Below are positions 33,734 to 45,775 of a stretch of DNA of 64,000 nt, one piece after another. The notes beneath the pieces are model-generated. The model was not told where the DNA came from, did no database searches, and worked only from the letters and a program-made list of their open reading frames with translations. The first letter of the stretch is position 1. Each line of letters begins with the position of its first letter. Made by a program: the position numbers and the translations under genes. Source of the stretch: Dillenia suffruticosa (lineage: Eukaryota > Streptophyta > Magnoliopsida > Dilleniales > Dilleniaceae); assembly GCA_033439265.1 (NCBI GenBank), contig JAVTVX010000024.1, positions 434,001-498,000 on the forward strand, given 5' to 3'.

Positions 33734-34531
33734 TGTTAGAGATGAGGTTTAACTCCACGATACTGGCTTCATTGACTTGGGTGGGAGTTTTGATAGCTGC
33801 TCCAACTGATGAGATGAAATTTACAAAAGACTGCCAGATGGTGTTTCGATGGGGGAACTCCAACGCTTAAGTTAGAAAGAGCGATTTTTGAAAGTGATAG
33901 AAACAGACTAAGTAGAGAGGAGGGCTGAGAATGAGAACCATGTGTAGTCTCGTGTGTAAAGTGTATGGTTCTAAGAGAACATATCTAGGCATCTTTGTGC
34001 ATAATGTATTTATAGGCATGTGTCCCATGAGTTGTATGTTTTTGGGGCGTGGCAACTTTAGTTTTTTTTGTGGGAATGTCCCTAGATTTTATAGCTATAT
34101 TCAAATATTTTTAAGAGATTTGGAATACTTATCATTTAGGAAAATCCGGTGGAATGAAGAAATTCTCTTATTTGGAAAGCTTATTGTATGGTTGGTTAGG
34201 TAAGTAAACATTAAGGAAAATCTTAGGCAAATATTGCCTTTGACCGATGGAGGTTTTAACGATGGGTACGATATCGAACAGTATCCAATCGAGATTATTG
34301 GTCACGAGTTGATGAGAGAGGTATTATTTGAGAGTTATCAAATAATATATACCAATTAGAATCATGAACCGATCACGCTACCGTTGTGGAGGGTCAACTG
34401 ACCGGTTATAGAAGAATGGTCTATATCTGTCTTTTTGGGAAATAGATCTCTTATCATTGACACATTTTGACATGGAGCACTCGAAGGGTTATGGGTCTGA
34501 AAAATTTTGGATTCTTACACTGGTGTACCTT
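33734..34531 (-). repeat. LTR of the gypsy relic (5' LTR)
   Basis: It begins TGTTAGAGATGAGGTTTAAC and carries the internal block GGTGTTTCGATGGGGGAACT, followed by GAAACAGACTAAG. The same order of motifs occurs in the LTRs at 37942, 38436, 58707 and 61558. The inner border at 33734 is clear; the outer border is approximate because this copy has diverged towards its right end. Confidence 0.75.
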
Positions 34532-34950
34532 TGGATCACATCCAACGTGAATAAATAAGGAAAAAAAAAAAGACTCAATCATTTTGCTTTCTGGATTGGG
34601 CTGTACTTTCGTGGTAATAGATCATATCAATAAGTTATATTGGACCTTGGAGTTTCTAAATGATCAACACGTCGGACCAATACTTGCTTAAATAATGTTT
34701 CGTCCTCAAATTCTACACTAAAAGTAAACAATTAATTTATGAAATAACTATGCACCGACTTAATCGAGATGCCATGCAAAGAGATTTCGAGACAAGGGCA
34801 ACGAACCGTAACAACAACACGTGTCATTTTTTTTATCAGAGTACCATCTGGCCCCATGTATGTATTTACGTTTTATATTTCTTTAGTATTTCTCCATCCC
34901 GCCCAAAAGTCAAAGGACTCGAGCAAGGGGGAGACCATTTTCATGCGAAG

Positions 34951-36632
34951 ATGAGTGGCGAAGGAAAACAACCAGGTGCATCATCGGCATCATCGGGACA
35001 GTCCGATGAGAAATCAAAGAAATGGGGGACCCAAGTGATGGGTGCTCCGGCAGCCACAACCACCCACCCCGACAATCAAAGGGCTGCTTTCTGGAAAGCC
35101 GAAGATTATCAACAACGGTACCATCAATACCCTTATCTCCAGTACTTTCCTGTCGAGAAACCCCACAACAATCCTTTGGAGCCCGTCATTCACATGTTCA
35201 GTTCCTGGTCCAGAAAAGCGGAAACCATCGCTTCCAACATTTGGCACCATCGTAAGTTTTGAGGTTCTCCTTAAGATCTTAATTTCACCAAATCAAAACC
35301 AATATAGTACATAGTACAAGACATTTGTTAAATTTTTGTGTAGTGAGAACGGGACCATCAGTGTCGGAGGCGGCTTGGGGAAAGGTTAATTTGACGGCGA
35401 AAGCAATTACAGAAGGAGGGTTTGAGTCTCTGTTCAAGCAAATATTTGCAACAGAGCCCAACGAGAGGTTAAAAGGGACTTTTGCTTGTTACCTCTCCAC
35501 AAGCACTGGTCCCGTTGCTGGAACTCTCTATTTATCTACGGCTCGGGTCGGGTTTTGCAGCGATCGTCCACTTTGCTTCAAAGCCCCTTCTGGACAGGAG
35601 ACTTGGAGCTATTACAAGGTAACACTAACGTTACCCTATCCCATAATAAGGAAAATTCTATGATTTCCCCGGGTATCCATATTTGTGGTAACGTTATTTG
35701 CGGTATTGTGCTCGAAAGAATTCATAGACATCGGCTTCAACGATCATGATTTCTTAGGTAAATAATGGGTAATCATTGAACGGTTATCCACCCATGCTAT
35801 CGATACTATGGTGTCGTAAAATATTCTCCCGCAATAACTTTAGATCTTCTTGGCGGTAATCCTTGTGGTGATAATTTTAGGTCTTTTTTCTGATAATGTT
35901 AAATCTTTCATTGACGCATAAGAGACATGCCGTAGGATCCCAGGACTCTATAATTGAATTTTATTTATATATATACATTAAATTTATTTATATATATATA
36001 TATATATCATAAACGTAGTAAATCAGAAAAATTAAATGGTCCCTGGTGATTATGAAATTAAACCGTCATTATAAATTTACGATATCTCAACCTAAAGTCC
36101 GATGATTTCGATATAACGAGAAATTTTGTTTTAATAAAAAATTTCTCAATCCCTCTTCATAATTTTCTCACTTTAAATATGTATCTTGCAATATGCTTTC
36201 AAAGAAAATTAATCCATCTCACGAACCCTTTGGAGAAGTTAAATCCAAAATAAGTGGTATGGAGAGATAGAGCAGAGGAGTTTTTAATCAGGGGTTAACT
36301 ATTCAATTCAAAATTTAATTTTTTTCCTTGTGATAAGAGTCTCGTGGTCATATTTACCGATAATATATTTATTGGTTTCTTAATTTGACAAAAATTATCT
36401 TTTGTTCTGGTAACAGGTGTCGATACCCCTGAGGAACATATACACAGGGGACCCAGTGACCATGAGAGAGAATCCATTCGAAAAATATATCCAGATTGTG
36501 ACTATCGATAATCATGACTTCTGGTTTATGGGTTTTGTTAATGTTGAGAAAGCATCGCATCATCTGTTGAGCTCTGTGTCTGAATTCAGGGCATTGGAGT
36601 CCGGAAAACGGGTGCCAAATGTTGTTGCCTAG
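34951..36632 (+). CDS. GEM-like GRAM-domain protein, three exons
   Basis: An intact 263-residue protein of the GEM-like/ABA-responsive GRAM family. Exons 34951-35251, 35344-35618 and 36417-36632 join in frame; the Leu of NIWHHLRTGPSV is rebuilt across the first junction. The N-terminus (MSGEGKQPGA, low complexity) leads to the family's conserved AAFWKAEDYQQRYH, then TGPSVSEAAWGKVNLTAKAI, and the GRAM domain from about residue 131 (FATEPNERLKG, STSTGPVAGTLYLS, RVGFCSDRPLCF, SGQETWSYYKV). The distal part EKYIQIVTIDNHDFWFMGFV is also conserved. GRAM domains resemble PH domains and bind membranes or partner proteins. GEM itself regulates root-hair patterning and relatives respond to ABA or cold; which role applies here is unknown. 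All splice sites are GT-AG. Intron 2 (798 bp) holds an AT run at about 35987-36007. Confidence 0.95.
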
Positions 36633-37941
36633 AGAGGTGAGGAGGAGGCTAGTTTTCGAATGACAGCCTTTGGAATTTAGATGTCTCTATTGTGTGGTTG
36701 GAGATGGATATTTTTGTCTTTTGCTTTTGATTTGTTTGGTCTTGTAGTTGTGCAATGTGTTGATTCCTCTCTCTTACTTTTTGCTCCTATTTCTTGTGCC
36801 GTGTATGTGTATTCCTGTTTCTATGCCAGTTCAGTGTGATGGACATATTGCTCATGTAAAAAGAAATGTTTTCTATGATGGCATTGTGTTATTTTCTTTA
36901 TTAGCTATGAAAAATTCAATTTTAAGAATCATGTCTGTCAATTGTGTATCAATATCAGACTTTGGTCTTAGAACAGCATAAAGCCTCCTAGCCTACCACG
37001 GTACCTATGAGATATGTTATTCGATTGCAATGTCTCAATCGAGAGACGTGGGGTAGCTTATGAGGATTAGGTGCAGCTCCATTGTCAATGACAATCTTCC
37101 ACAAAGTTCTAGAAGTGAATAGGGTAATCCATTACATAATCATCTTCTTCTATTGAGGCCCTAAAATTCTTTATCATTCGAAACCTTCATGATTTTTTTT
37201 TAGTATCACGTTTTGAACACCGTCCGATATCTGAGATTTTATCCCGACTAATCCAGACCGATTGTTGCAGTGCCTCCTTTCGAAGGGTGGGTCTCCCAAC
37301 GGGGAACTCTCCATACACACGAGAGCCCGATACTCCCAGCAAGAATTGAATTTCAGTCATATTTAAGAGTACTCAACCCCACATCCAGTTTAGTAAATCC
37401 ATGTTAGTCGATACCTTTACGATTGTTACACATTCAACTGCAAAGTGGTGCATATCCACAAAACATGGTTTGAAAATGCAAAAGAAAAACAACATTTCAT
37501 GCTTTTTAATGGAAACCCTTTATAACTACTCAACTTGAGAATATGGGACTTCGAACATTAGGTCCCTTTCTAATATTCTCAATTGGGCCGAATGGGAGGG
37601 ACCCAACTCACACTATGCCGCTCATTTCCAGGCCAATTTAGGCCATTTTGGGAATAAACAGGCATCAGACACCAACCCAGCATCTGAAAGAGCGGACCTC
37701 TCACACAAATAACCATAATTTGTTTCATGGTGCATTTGGTTGTCGTTGTTGTTGGGTTTTTATTTATTATTTATTTTTTTTGGAGAACATGTTTAATGCT
37801 TCGTCTTCTTTAGGGGATTGAGGGGTTGTCTAGCGTCAAATGCTTCGTCCACCATAGTTTATAACAAAGAGTGTAATTGCTGCTTTTCGATAATTGATCA
37901 TGTTGTCTTATTTGTATATATATCATTTTCTTTTTTCTAGA
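36633..37941. other. 3' flank of the GEM-like gene and intergenic DNA
   Basis: 36633-37000 is T-rich and probably 3' UTR. The text at 37190-37360 (CCCGACTAATCCAGACCG, GTGGGTCTCCCAACGGGGAA, ACACGAGAGCCCGATACTCC) is GC-richer than its surroundings and looks like a fragment of a dispersed repeat, but I cannot name it. Confidence 0.45.
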
Positions 37942-38435
37942 TGTCATAGAGGTAGATTTTACTTCACAATACTTACTCTAGTGGCCCGAGTGTGGAACCA
38001 GTGTGTTGGGGTGTCTTCAGGGTCTTTGTGAGTTATGAAACTTGCAAATATTGTCAAAGGGTGTTTTGGCATGAGAGATTCCGATACTCAAATAAAAAGG
38101 AGTGATTATAAAAAAATGAGAAACAAACTAAAAAGAGTCGTAAGATAGCTCTGTGTTGTTTTTGAATATAGAGCATGCACGTATAGCAAGTCATGCATTT
38201 AGGGATGTATGAACTCTAATTTTCTTGTAGAAAAAATACTAAAAATCTTTCGAAATTATAAAAACCGTAGTAAAAAATTTCGAAGAGATTTAGAATTTTA
38301 TCGGTTAAGGAAAATTCAAGATATCATAGAAATTCCTTACCTTATCGAGGATAGCTCCTGAGATTTGTTTTCTCATTGAAAATGACTTTCCCGAAAGTAT
38401 GGAAGGTTCATATCCGATTAAGGAAGGTTTAAATT
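37942..38435 (-). repeat. Truncated gypsy-family solo LTR
   Basis: It begins TGTCATAGAGGTAGATTTTAC and follows the adjoining LTR motif by motif: AGTGTGTTGGGGTGTCTTCA, AATGAGAAACAAACTAAAAA, then ATAGCAAGTCATGCATTTAG. It stops after about 500 bp at TTTAAAT where the next LTR begins at TGTTAGAGATG. Both copies have TTAAATTTGTTA at the junction point, so the join may be a microhomology event. Confidence 0.82.
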
Positions 38436-39226
38436 TGTTAGAGATGGGTTTTACTCTGCAGATATCTGCTTCGCTGACCCCAAGTATAGAACCAATGTGT
38501 TGGGGTGTCTTCAAAGTCTTCGCGAGTGATGAAATCTACAAATATCACTGGAGGGCGTTTCGATGGGGGGACTCTAATGTTCAAATCAGTAAAAGTGATT
38601 ATGAAAGAATGAGAAACAGATTGAAAAGAGTAGTAAAATAATCTTGTATTGTCTCTGTCTATTATGTGTCGAGTTAATGAATATACATGGTTGATTATTT
38701 GTGTTGACTATATATAGCATACACACATAGCAAGTCCCAAATTCGTTTAGAAGTGTATGAGCCCTAATTTTCTTAAAAAGAGATTGTTGAAATTTTTTTG
38801 AAATTACAGGGACTATAATTAATGATCTCAAAAAGACTTAGAATTTTATCGATTAAAAAAAATTCAAATTATCATGAAAATTTTCATCATTGAAAAAAAC
38901 TTCTCCAAGAGTAAAAAAGATTCATATCCAATTAAAAAAAAAATTAAATTTGTTAAAAATTTTCTTCTTTACTGGACTATCTCAAGTTGTATTTATTGCG
39001 TAATGGAATTTTTTTTGTATTAATGAAACCTATCTACTGAGAGGTAGGATAACCGAGAGGCCGGGGAGTAGCTAGCTTTATGAGAGAATAAGACTGAGAG
39101 GGTCAAAAGATATAAGTTAGAGTGCTTGACTGAGAGAGCACTCGATCAAGAGACTGAGGGTGTATTCGATCGTTCATGGGCTTTATGGACCCAGGCAATT
39201 ATGGTTTTCTGGCAATGGATAAGTGG

Positions 39227-41343
39227 TGATCCTAATTCCGAAGATAACTAACCCGGTAACTATCAATGACTATAGACCCATCACTCTCCTAAACACAGCT
39301 TACAAGATTCTTTCCAAGCTCATTGTGCAGAGGTTAAGGCCGCATCTTCAAAAGTGCATTGGACATCATCAAAACAGTTTCTTACCGGGAAGAGGAACAG
39401 TGGAGAATGTCCTAGTCACTCAGGAGATAATTCACTCGATGAGGAGGTCGAAAAGTAAGAAACACTGGATGATTATGAAGATTGATTTGAGTAAAACCTA
39501 TGATAATGTGAGTTGGCATTACTTGGGATAAGTGCTTCTAGACTTCAACCTCCCGATCCCTCTCATAAAAATTATCATGTTTGCAGTCACAAACTCTGAG
39601 GTGTCCTTAGTTTGGAATGGTGAGGTGTTGCCGCCGATGAGGACTGGGCAGGGGCTTAAGCAAGGAGATCCCTTGTCTCCATATCTCTTTATTCTAGTAA
39701 TGGAGCGACTCTCATATATTATCCAAGACAAAGTGAAGAAAGACGCTTGGAATCCTTTCAAATTTTCCCGCAATGGTCCTACTTTCTCTCATCTGTTCTT
39801 TGCATATGACCTCATGCTTTTTGCAGAAGCTGATCAACTGAATTTGAGCATAGTGAGGGAATGTCTGAAAGACTTTTCAGCAGAAAGTGGCCTCAGTATA
39901 AATGAGACCAAATCGAAGGTGTGGTTCTCCGCAAGGACGCCTGCGTTTCTTAGAAGCTCCCTAACTTATATGTGTAAGTTCACTACTATAGAGGATCTAG
40001 GCAAGTACTTGGGATTCCATCTCATCCACAATAGAGTAAATAAGGATTTCTACAACCATTTGGTGGAGAAAATCAAAGATAAATTAAATGGTTGGAGTAA
40101 GAAGCTGATGAGCCATGTTGGAAGAAGAGTTCTAATTCAGGCGGTAACTTCTGCCATTCCTTTATATACTATGCATGCTGGTTGGATCTCCACCCATACC
40201 TGCAGGAAGTTAGATAAAATCAATAGAGACTTTCTTTGGGGAAGTAGAGAGGGGAGCAGGAAGGTTCATCTAGCTAGATGGGATGTGGTCTGCAGACATA
40301 AGATGGCTGGAGGTTTGGGTATCCGAGACATGAGACAAAGCAATATAGCTATGTTAGCTAAGTTGGGGTGGTGCCTCATGAAGAAGGACCAGACTCCTTG
40401 GTGCCAAGTGATAGAGCAGAAGTACTTGAGGGGGAAGAGTTTCTTGGACCTTAGCAACAAAGCCAAGGGATCTCACATTTGGAGAGACATTCTAAAAAGC
40501 AGAGAGTGTATCAAGAGAGGCATGGTTTGGAGGGTAGGGAATGGAAGGAAGATAAACTTTTGGGAGGACACGTGGATGGGGAAGGACCTTTTAAGTGAGC
40601 ATGTTCTAAATCCTCGGGTCGTAAATGGTAGCGAGTTGAAGGTCAACCACTTCATCACAAAAGAGGGAAAGTGGAAGATTGGGGAGCTGAAGGACCTGGT
40701 CAGTGAGGAAAAGATATAAGAAATCAGAGGAGTTTTACTTCCTAGGAGAGAAGATGCGGAGGATAAACTGGGATGGTTAGTTACCAAGGATGGAGAGTTC
40801 TTAGTATCAAGTGCCTACCGTCTACTGCAAGGTAATAATTACGTTCAGATGCCAGATCAGGCTAAATGGAAATGGATTTGGAGAGCTAACTGTCTAGAGA
40901 AAGTCAAGTTCTTTATTTGGCTGGCGATGAGGGGGAAACTCATGACGAACGTAGAAAGAAAGAAGAGGAGGCTCTCGGATCAAGACAGGTGCGAAGTCTA
41001 CAATGAGGAGGAAGAGACGGTCCTACATGTATTGAGAGATTGTCGAGAAGGTAAGGAAATGTGGCGAAGGATCATTCAGAGCATAGATGATGTTAGTGAC
41101 TTCTGGGATAATAATGCTGCTGAATGGATTAGACGAGGAATTCAGGGTGTGTTCAAAGTTAAGCCTCTGCAAGAAAGTGAAGTTTGTGAGGCGACGATCT
41201 GGTGCATTTGGAAAAGAAGGTGTAGAACAGTTATAAAGAGTGTGCAGACTCCAACTAAGGTTATGGTGACAATGATCAATTGCTTTGCAGAAAATGGGAA
41301 GAGGCTCACAGACAGGAGGATTGCCAGAGCCAAAAAGAAATGA
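39227..41343 (+). pseudogene. LINE reverse transcriptase and zf-RVT region
   Basis: One frame runs from 39223 to 41343 with in-frame stops at 39529-39531 and 40717-40719. RT landmarks in order: DYRPITLLNTAYKILSKLI, MIMKIDLSKTYDNVSW, QGLKQGDPLSPYLFI and LFFAYDLMLF. The last should read FADD: the first catalytic Asp is Tyr, so the enzyme would be inactive even without the stops. The connection region (GRKINFWEDTW) and zinc-finger-like zf-RVT segment (WIWRANCLEKVKFFIWLAM, then VLHVLRDC) follow; the second Cys of the usual CxxC pair is Tyr (RCEVY). Confidence 0.93.
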
Positions 41344-41344
41344 T

Positions 41345-41884
41345 TATTGTCAAGTGGTCTCCCCTGATACAGGGAAGTTAAAGCTGAACACAGATGGCGC
41401 TTTTGACTCCAACTCTGGAATGGCTAGTGGAGGTGGTATCCTACGAAATGTAGAGGGAAATTGGGAATTGGGGTTCACCCCGAATATAGGGAAGACTAAT
41501 GTGCTATCGGCGGAAGTTTGGACTTTAAGAGAACGACTCCTGATTGCTAAGCTCAAAGGTCCTGCGGAGATTGAAGTGGAAGTGGACAATCTAGCTCTGA
41601 CTCACATGCTGAAGAAGATTGAGGAGTCTCATCCTCTCGTGCACGCTGTGATAGACTGCCGTCAGCTGTTGAGGGAGCTCGGAGTGGTGGAAGTGAAGCA
41701 CGTGTACAAGGAAGCCAACAAGTGTGCTGATCATTTAGCTAGGTTGGGCAAAGCAAGTCCTAATGGGGTGTCCATCATGGAGAGGCCGCCTAACTCTATC
41801 ATTTCCTTGCTGAGAGATGACAAATGCGGAGCAGAGGCTAGAAGGCTCCTGAGAGGTAGTTCGGTGGGCCGTGGTTGTGTGTAG
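41345..41884 (+). pseudogene. LINE RNase H domain
   Basis: It is read in a different frame from the upstream RT/zf-RVT part. The frames appear to have been shifted by small indels near 41340-41360, around TCTCCCCTGAT. The RNase H fold is otherwise complete: LKLNTDGAF, LSAEVWTLRERL, EVEVDNLAL and HVYKEANKCADHLARLG retain all four acidic catalytic positions, unlike the copy at 23.9-24.4 kb. Confidence 0.9.
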
Positions 41885-43390
41885 TCCCTTGGGCTGGGTT
41901 TTGTGTTGTTGTTTGTCCCTTACCAACCAAAAAAAAAAAGGATAAGTGGATCATGTACCATCAATATGTATTGATGTAGTTTATCATAATAGACCTAATA
42001 AACTTTGGATTTCTAGTAATTAATTTGGGGTTTAAAGATTAGCAATTTTCATTTTTCATGTAAGGAAAAATTTATAATAGGCCTAATTCGTTATATTTTT
42101 CTATATCTAGAAAGAATTTTAGTTTTACATTTTCTAATCACAAATTTTACCATGTTTAGTATAGATGATAATCCAATAAATAATTCACGAGTAACATGGT
42201 AATATTTTGGTGCGAATGCCTTGAACGCCAAACTTGCAATACAAAATGTTAGTTATCAACTCCGTTGTTAAAAGTTAAAACACGAGTTTATTTGGAAAGA
42301 AGGGTAATCTGAGCAGGCTACCGGTAGTTATAATATCTGGCCTAAGGAAATCAAACTATTAGAGGGCTGAAATGTTTTCTTTACTCTTGATAAGTGGGCG
42401 GGTTACTCATGCTCATACGAAGTAACAACGTTTGTACCAATATTTTTATAACCGTATCAATAAATAATTCAGTCAAACTATCGGTTTGTTGATTCATTTG
42501 ATCAAATCATTTTACAAATCGAATGACATCACTATGATGTCATATATATATAATTTGTATATTATATATTTTAAAATAAATAAAATATATATATTTTTAT
42601 AAAAAATGAATTTAAGTCCATGTATTTTTAAAAAAAATTAAATTGTAAAAAAAGGTTGAAAGGGAAAGAATCACAAATGCCTTTCTTTTCTGGATCACGG
42701 TTCTCTAGTTTTATTGATTATTAAATGATTTTGATCGAATTATAGAACAGGTTCAGGTTCCGGTAAAACCTATCAATCAATTTCGATTTTAAAAACATTG
42801 GCCGGTACGAACATTTGACAAATACGGGGACTTACGTGTCTGTTGGGGGTGTGGGGTACAAACATCATGCACCATGGATTGGGATGAGAATATGGATGGA
42901 GTCAAGAGACATGGAATTTACAAAATTGCTCAAAGATGGCAAGACTTTGCAAGAGACAAACAAGAACATGGTGAGACACAGAAAAGGACAAGCAGAGATT
43001 CTCTGCTCCAAGTCAAGAACTGTTTTGAATAAAAACAGAAAATTGGAAGATGGAAATTGTAAATTTGAGAGAGAGGGTGAGCTGAAACAGGAGCAGGAGT
43101 ATTTGTTGTTTTTCTCTCTTTGGGGGGGGGGGGGGCGGACCTTCCTTTCTCTTCACAGATCACACATCGAATACAAAGAGACTCCTCCCCATCATTTATT
43201 TGTATAAACTAATAGTATTTACATTGGTCAAAATGAGTCTTATATGTATCTTGAGGTGTATATGAGTTGATGGTAAGGTAATAATCAAATCTGACAAATG
43301 CGAGGGAGAAAATGGCAAAGAAGAGTATAAATAAATGATGTATCCGGCTTTTTACTCCGGTATGTATCTCCCTCCCTCTCTCTCTCCTCT

Positions 43391-43416
43391 CCATCCATCC
43401 ATCCATCCATCCATCC
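43391..43416. repeat. (CATC)n microsatellite
   Basis: A tetranucleotide run of about 6.5 units directly after a TC-rich tract (43370-43390). Confidence 0.93.
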
Positions 43417-44050
43417 TTTTCTCCAGTCCAGTGCTCTTCTGCGGTGGGTACATCTACATAGTCTCACAGATGGGGCATATCTGTCTGTCTGTCTCTCTCT
43501 CTCTCTACTGCCTAGATTCCCTTTCTGGTGACTGCCTAAAGGAAAAGTTCCCCTGTTTCCTCTGGCCGCACTCCAGTCCAGCTGTGCACAAGCCCTTCTT
43601 CCCTCTGTACCTCTTTTTCGTTTTTTCAAAAAAGCTTCTCTAATGCACCCAAAGAAATTGACACCTCTCTCTCTCTCTCTCTCTCTCTGTAATTCGAATC
43701 TCGTAGGACTGAGGGTCCACATCTACAGTGTCTCATCGAGATGGACCAACTTTACCGATATTTCTGTCAATTTTTGGCTCCGTTTTGTGCTTTGTAATTT
43801 TTATCCAATGCAATGCAAGGTTTCAAGGTGCAAAATGCCAAATATTGCCCCTTCTTTTCGCCTTAGGGCTCCATGAGCATCATCATATAAAATACGGTAA
43901 AATTATCCCTTTGAACTTTCGTATTTTTGCAAATAACCTCCCGAGTTTTTTATTTTGGACCCTCAAATTTATCAAAATTAATCCGGTATCGATTTAGGAT
44001 AATTGAAATGACGAATTTACTATTAAGCAGAACAAAAAATCTGTCTTTCC

Positions 44051-44053
<3 letters not shown>

Positions 44054-44106
<53 letters not shown>
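44054..44106. repeat. (TC)n microsatellite, about 26 units
   Basis: The longest TC run in the window. It is followed by CCCCC. Confidence 0.97.
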
Positions 44107-44108
<2 letters not shown>

Positions 44109-45387
44109 CCCTTTCTCTTATGTCATTTGGTTTAAAAAAATAATTTTTTATTAAAAAAATTAATGATAATAATTTCATAAACGTAAACAATGATTCCTGT
44201 AAGTCATATCCCCTGCGGCGATCGATACACAGAATATATTCCACGACACCACATAAAAACCCAGAAACACTCAACCCTCCCATGCCAAACTGATGGAGGC
44301 CTCTCAAGAAGATGAAGAATCTCGAGCTTCCTGAAAAACTTCTCTCTCCCTCTCCCTCCCCAATACCCACGCGCCTCCGAGTAAAGTGTTTTGCTTCTTT
44401 CTTTCAATAAGAGTAGTCTGAGGCAAAAATATGTGAAAGCAGGTAGGGTTTTCAACTGGGTCTTTGAAAGCAGGTAGGCTTTTCATCTGGGTTTTCAATT
44501 TGAAATCAAAATCCCTGATTGAATATAACAGCAACTGTCGACATAAAGGCAGAGAGATTCGATTAGGATTTCATGGCTATGCTTCAAAATCGCAAATTTC
44601 TCAACTTGCATTTGAGAAATTGGGCTTAACAACTTGTATTAAAGTAGTTTGAGTTGCCTTGCTCTGTTTTTATTAACCACCGTGCGTTGAGCTCAGCCAG
44701 CGACTTCGAATGGCAGAAGAGGCTAAAGTTAGAGATAGTGATTGAAGATTTGGATGCAGATGAGAGAGAGAGATGGGTTCGTAGTGAAGTGGATGTTTGA
44801 GAGGGAGAGAGATGGTGTTCATTTCGATTCATCTTCTTCCTCCAAATGCAAAAAATTGAAATCTACCTAATGCTACTACTATTATGATATGATCGGTGTT
44901 GTAAACATACAAAATTGCATGTGTCATCTGCAAGGCACGTAAGTCTTTAGACCAAAAAGACGGGGGAAAAACATTACAAAAATTAAAAACTCAATTGGGC
45001 TATCTATTTGTAAAAATATAATACTTCAGAGATAATTTTACACTTTCCTCTATTATAATTAGGTGCATTGCTTTATAAATCGAATGAAAACAAATAGCCA
45101 GCATAGCAATTTACCTAAAATCTAAGCTGCATCTGTCAATTAATTTTTCTTTTTTATTGGGTAACGGAAGTCGGACCCACCAACATAATTACTCTATCCG
45201 AACATTACCATAAGAAAACTTACCATTTTATAAAATTATTTAATTTGACAAGTTAAGGTGAACTTGTTACCACATCCCACCAAGGTATCATGTCTAAAAA
45301 AAATCTTTCATCACTTAAATCATTTTGTTATATTTTCACAACCAATATTCTTTAATAGGATTCAAATCTAATACCGCAGAAACATTT

Positions 45388-45680
45388 GGGGGTTGTTCGA
45401 TTAAAGAATGATACCTATATAACTTGTTTGAATTAATAGAATGAAAATAAAGATTTGTGTATAAAACCCTTAAAATATGGGTTTTGTGAAACCCAGATAC
45501 ATTCATAGGTTTCAGTCGAAACCTGTGTTTGAAACCTAACCCTAACATTTTTTTTCTAATCCTTTTTTTTTTAACATCAATAAATAAAATAAAATTTTAA
45601 AAATATTAATTTAACAATATTTTTTATTAAGTATAAAATTGATAATCGTATGATTTTTATTTTAAAAAATATATAAATTA

Positions 45681-45717
<37 letters not shown>

Positions 45718-45775
45718 TCTATTATAAAATTTAAATTAAATAGTTAATATCAAAATTGTATTGGGTTTTTAATGT
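45388..45775 (+). repeat. Dispersed DNA-repeat family, copy 2
   Basis: It shares ordered blocks with 14609-15330 (GTTCGATTAAAG, GATACCTATAT, TTTGAATTAATAGAATGA, TGTGAAACCCA, GGTTTCAGTCGAAA, then TAAAATTGATAAT and TTAAAATTT-type text). This copy has an AAT microsatellite at 45682-45717 within its AT-rich part. Confidence 0.55.
45682..45717. repeat. (AAT)n microsatellite
   Basis: A pure run of about 12 AAT units. Confidence 0.95.

Larger units (their letters stand above)
30139..34531 (-). mobile_element. Decayed Ty3/gypsy element, minus strand, without pol
   Basis: Read leftwards: 5' LTR (about 34531-33734); a degenerate primer-binding region just inside it (minus text TTGACACTATCTGTGGGAAA, related to the TTGGCGCC-CTGTGGGAA type seen in plant gypsy elements); gag (about 33400-32560); protease (32062-31575); 78-bp tandem repeats (31445-30930); and an antisense ORF. 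Reverse transcriptase, RNase H and integrase are absent between the protease and the tandem repeats. The left (3') LTR was not found, so the left boundary is unknown. The right boundary is approximate and no TSD could be defined. Confidence 0.82.
39217..41949 (+). mobile_element. 5'-truncated LINE with 10-bp TSD nested in an LTR
   Basis: The word GGATAAGTGG lies at 39217-39226 and again at 41940-41949. Between them is a 2.7-kb plus-strand L1-type element that starts abruptly inside the reverse transcriptase domain and ends in an 11-nt A run at about 41929-41939. Order: RT (partial), connection region, zf-RVT, RNase H. It lies close to the right end of the host LTR, so the LTR was there first. 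The lost 5' portion (ORF1, endonuclease and RT N-terminus) was presumably never copied. Confidence 0.95.
38436..41963 (-). repeat. Gypsy-family solo LTR interrupted by a LINE
   Basis: The left part is 38436-39226 and the right end is 41950-41963 (ATCATGTACCATCA), the same ending seen in the LTRs at 52804 and 62253. Without the LINE it is about 0.8 kb. It starts TGTT and ends ATCA, in keeping with the TG...CA termini of LTRs. No internal gypsy sequence adjoins it and no 5-bp TSD was recognised. Confidence 0.82.

Noticed and set aside
42815-43207. 130-residue open frame, plus strand
   Set aside because: Ordinary composition but no recognisable domain, and it ends in a G-run that is prone to length error.
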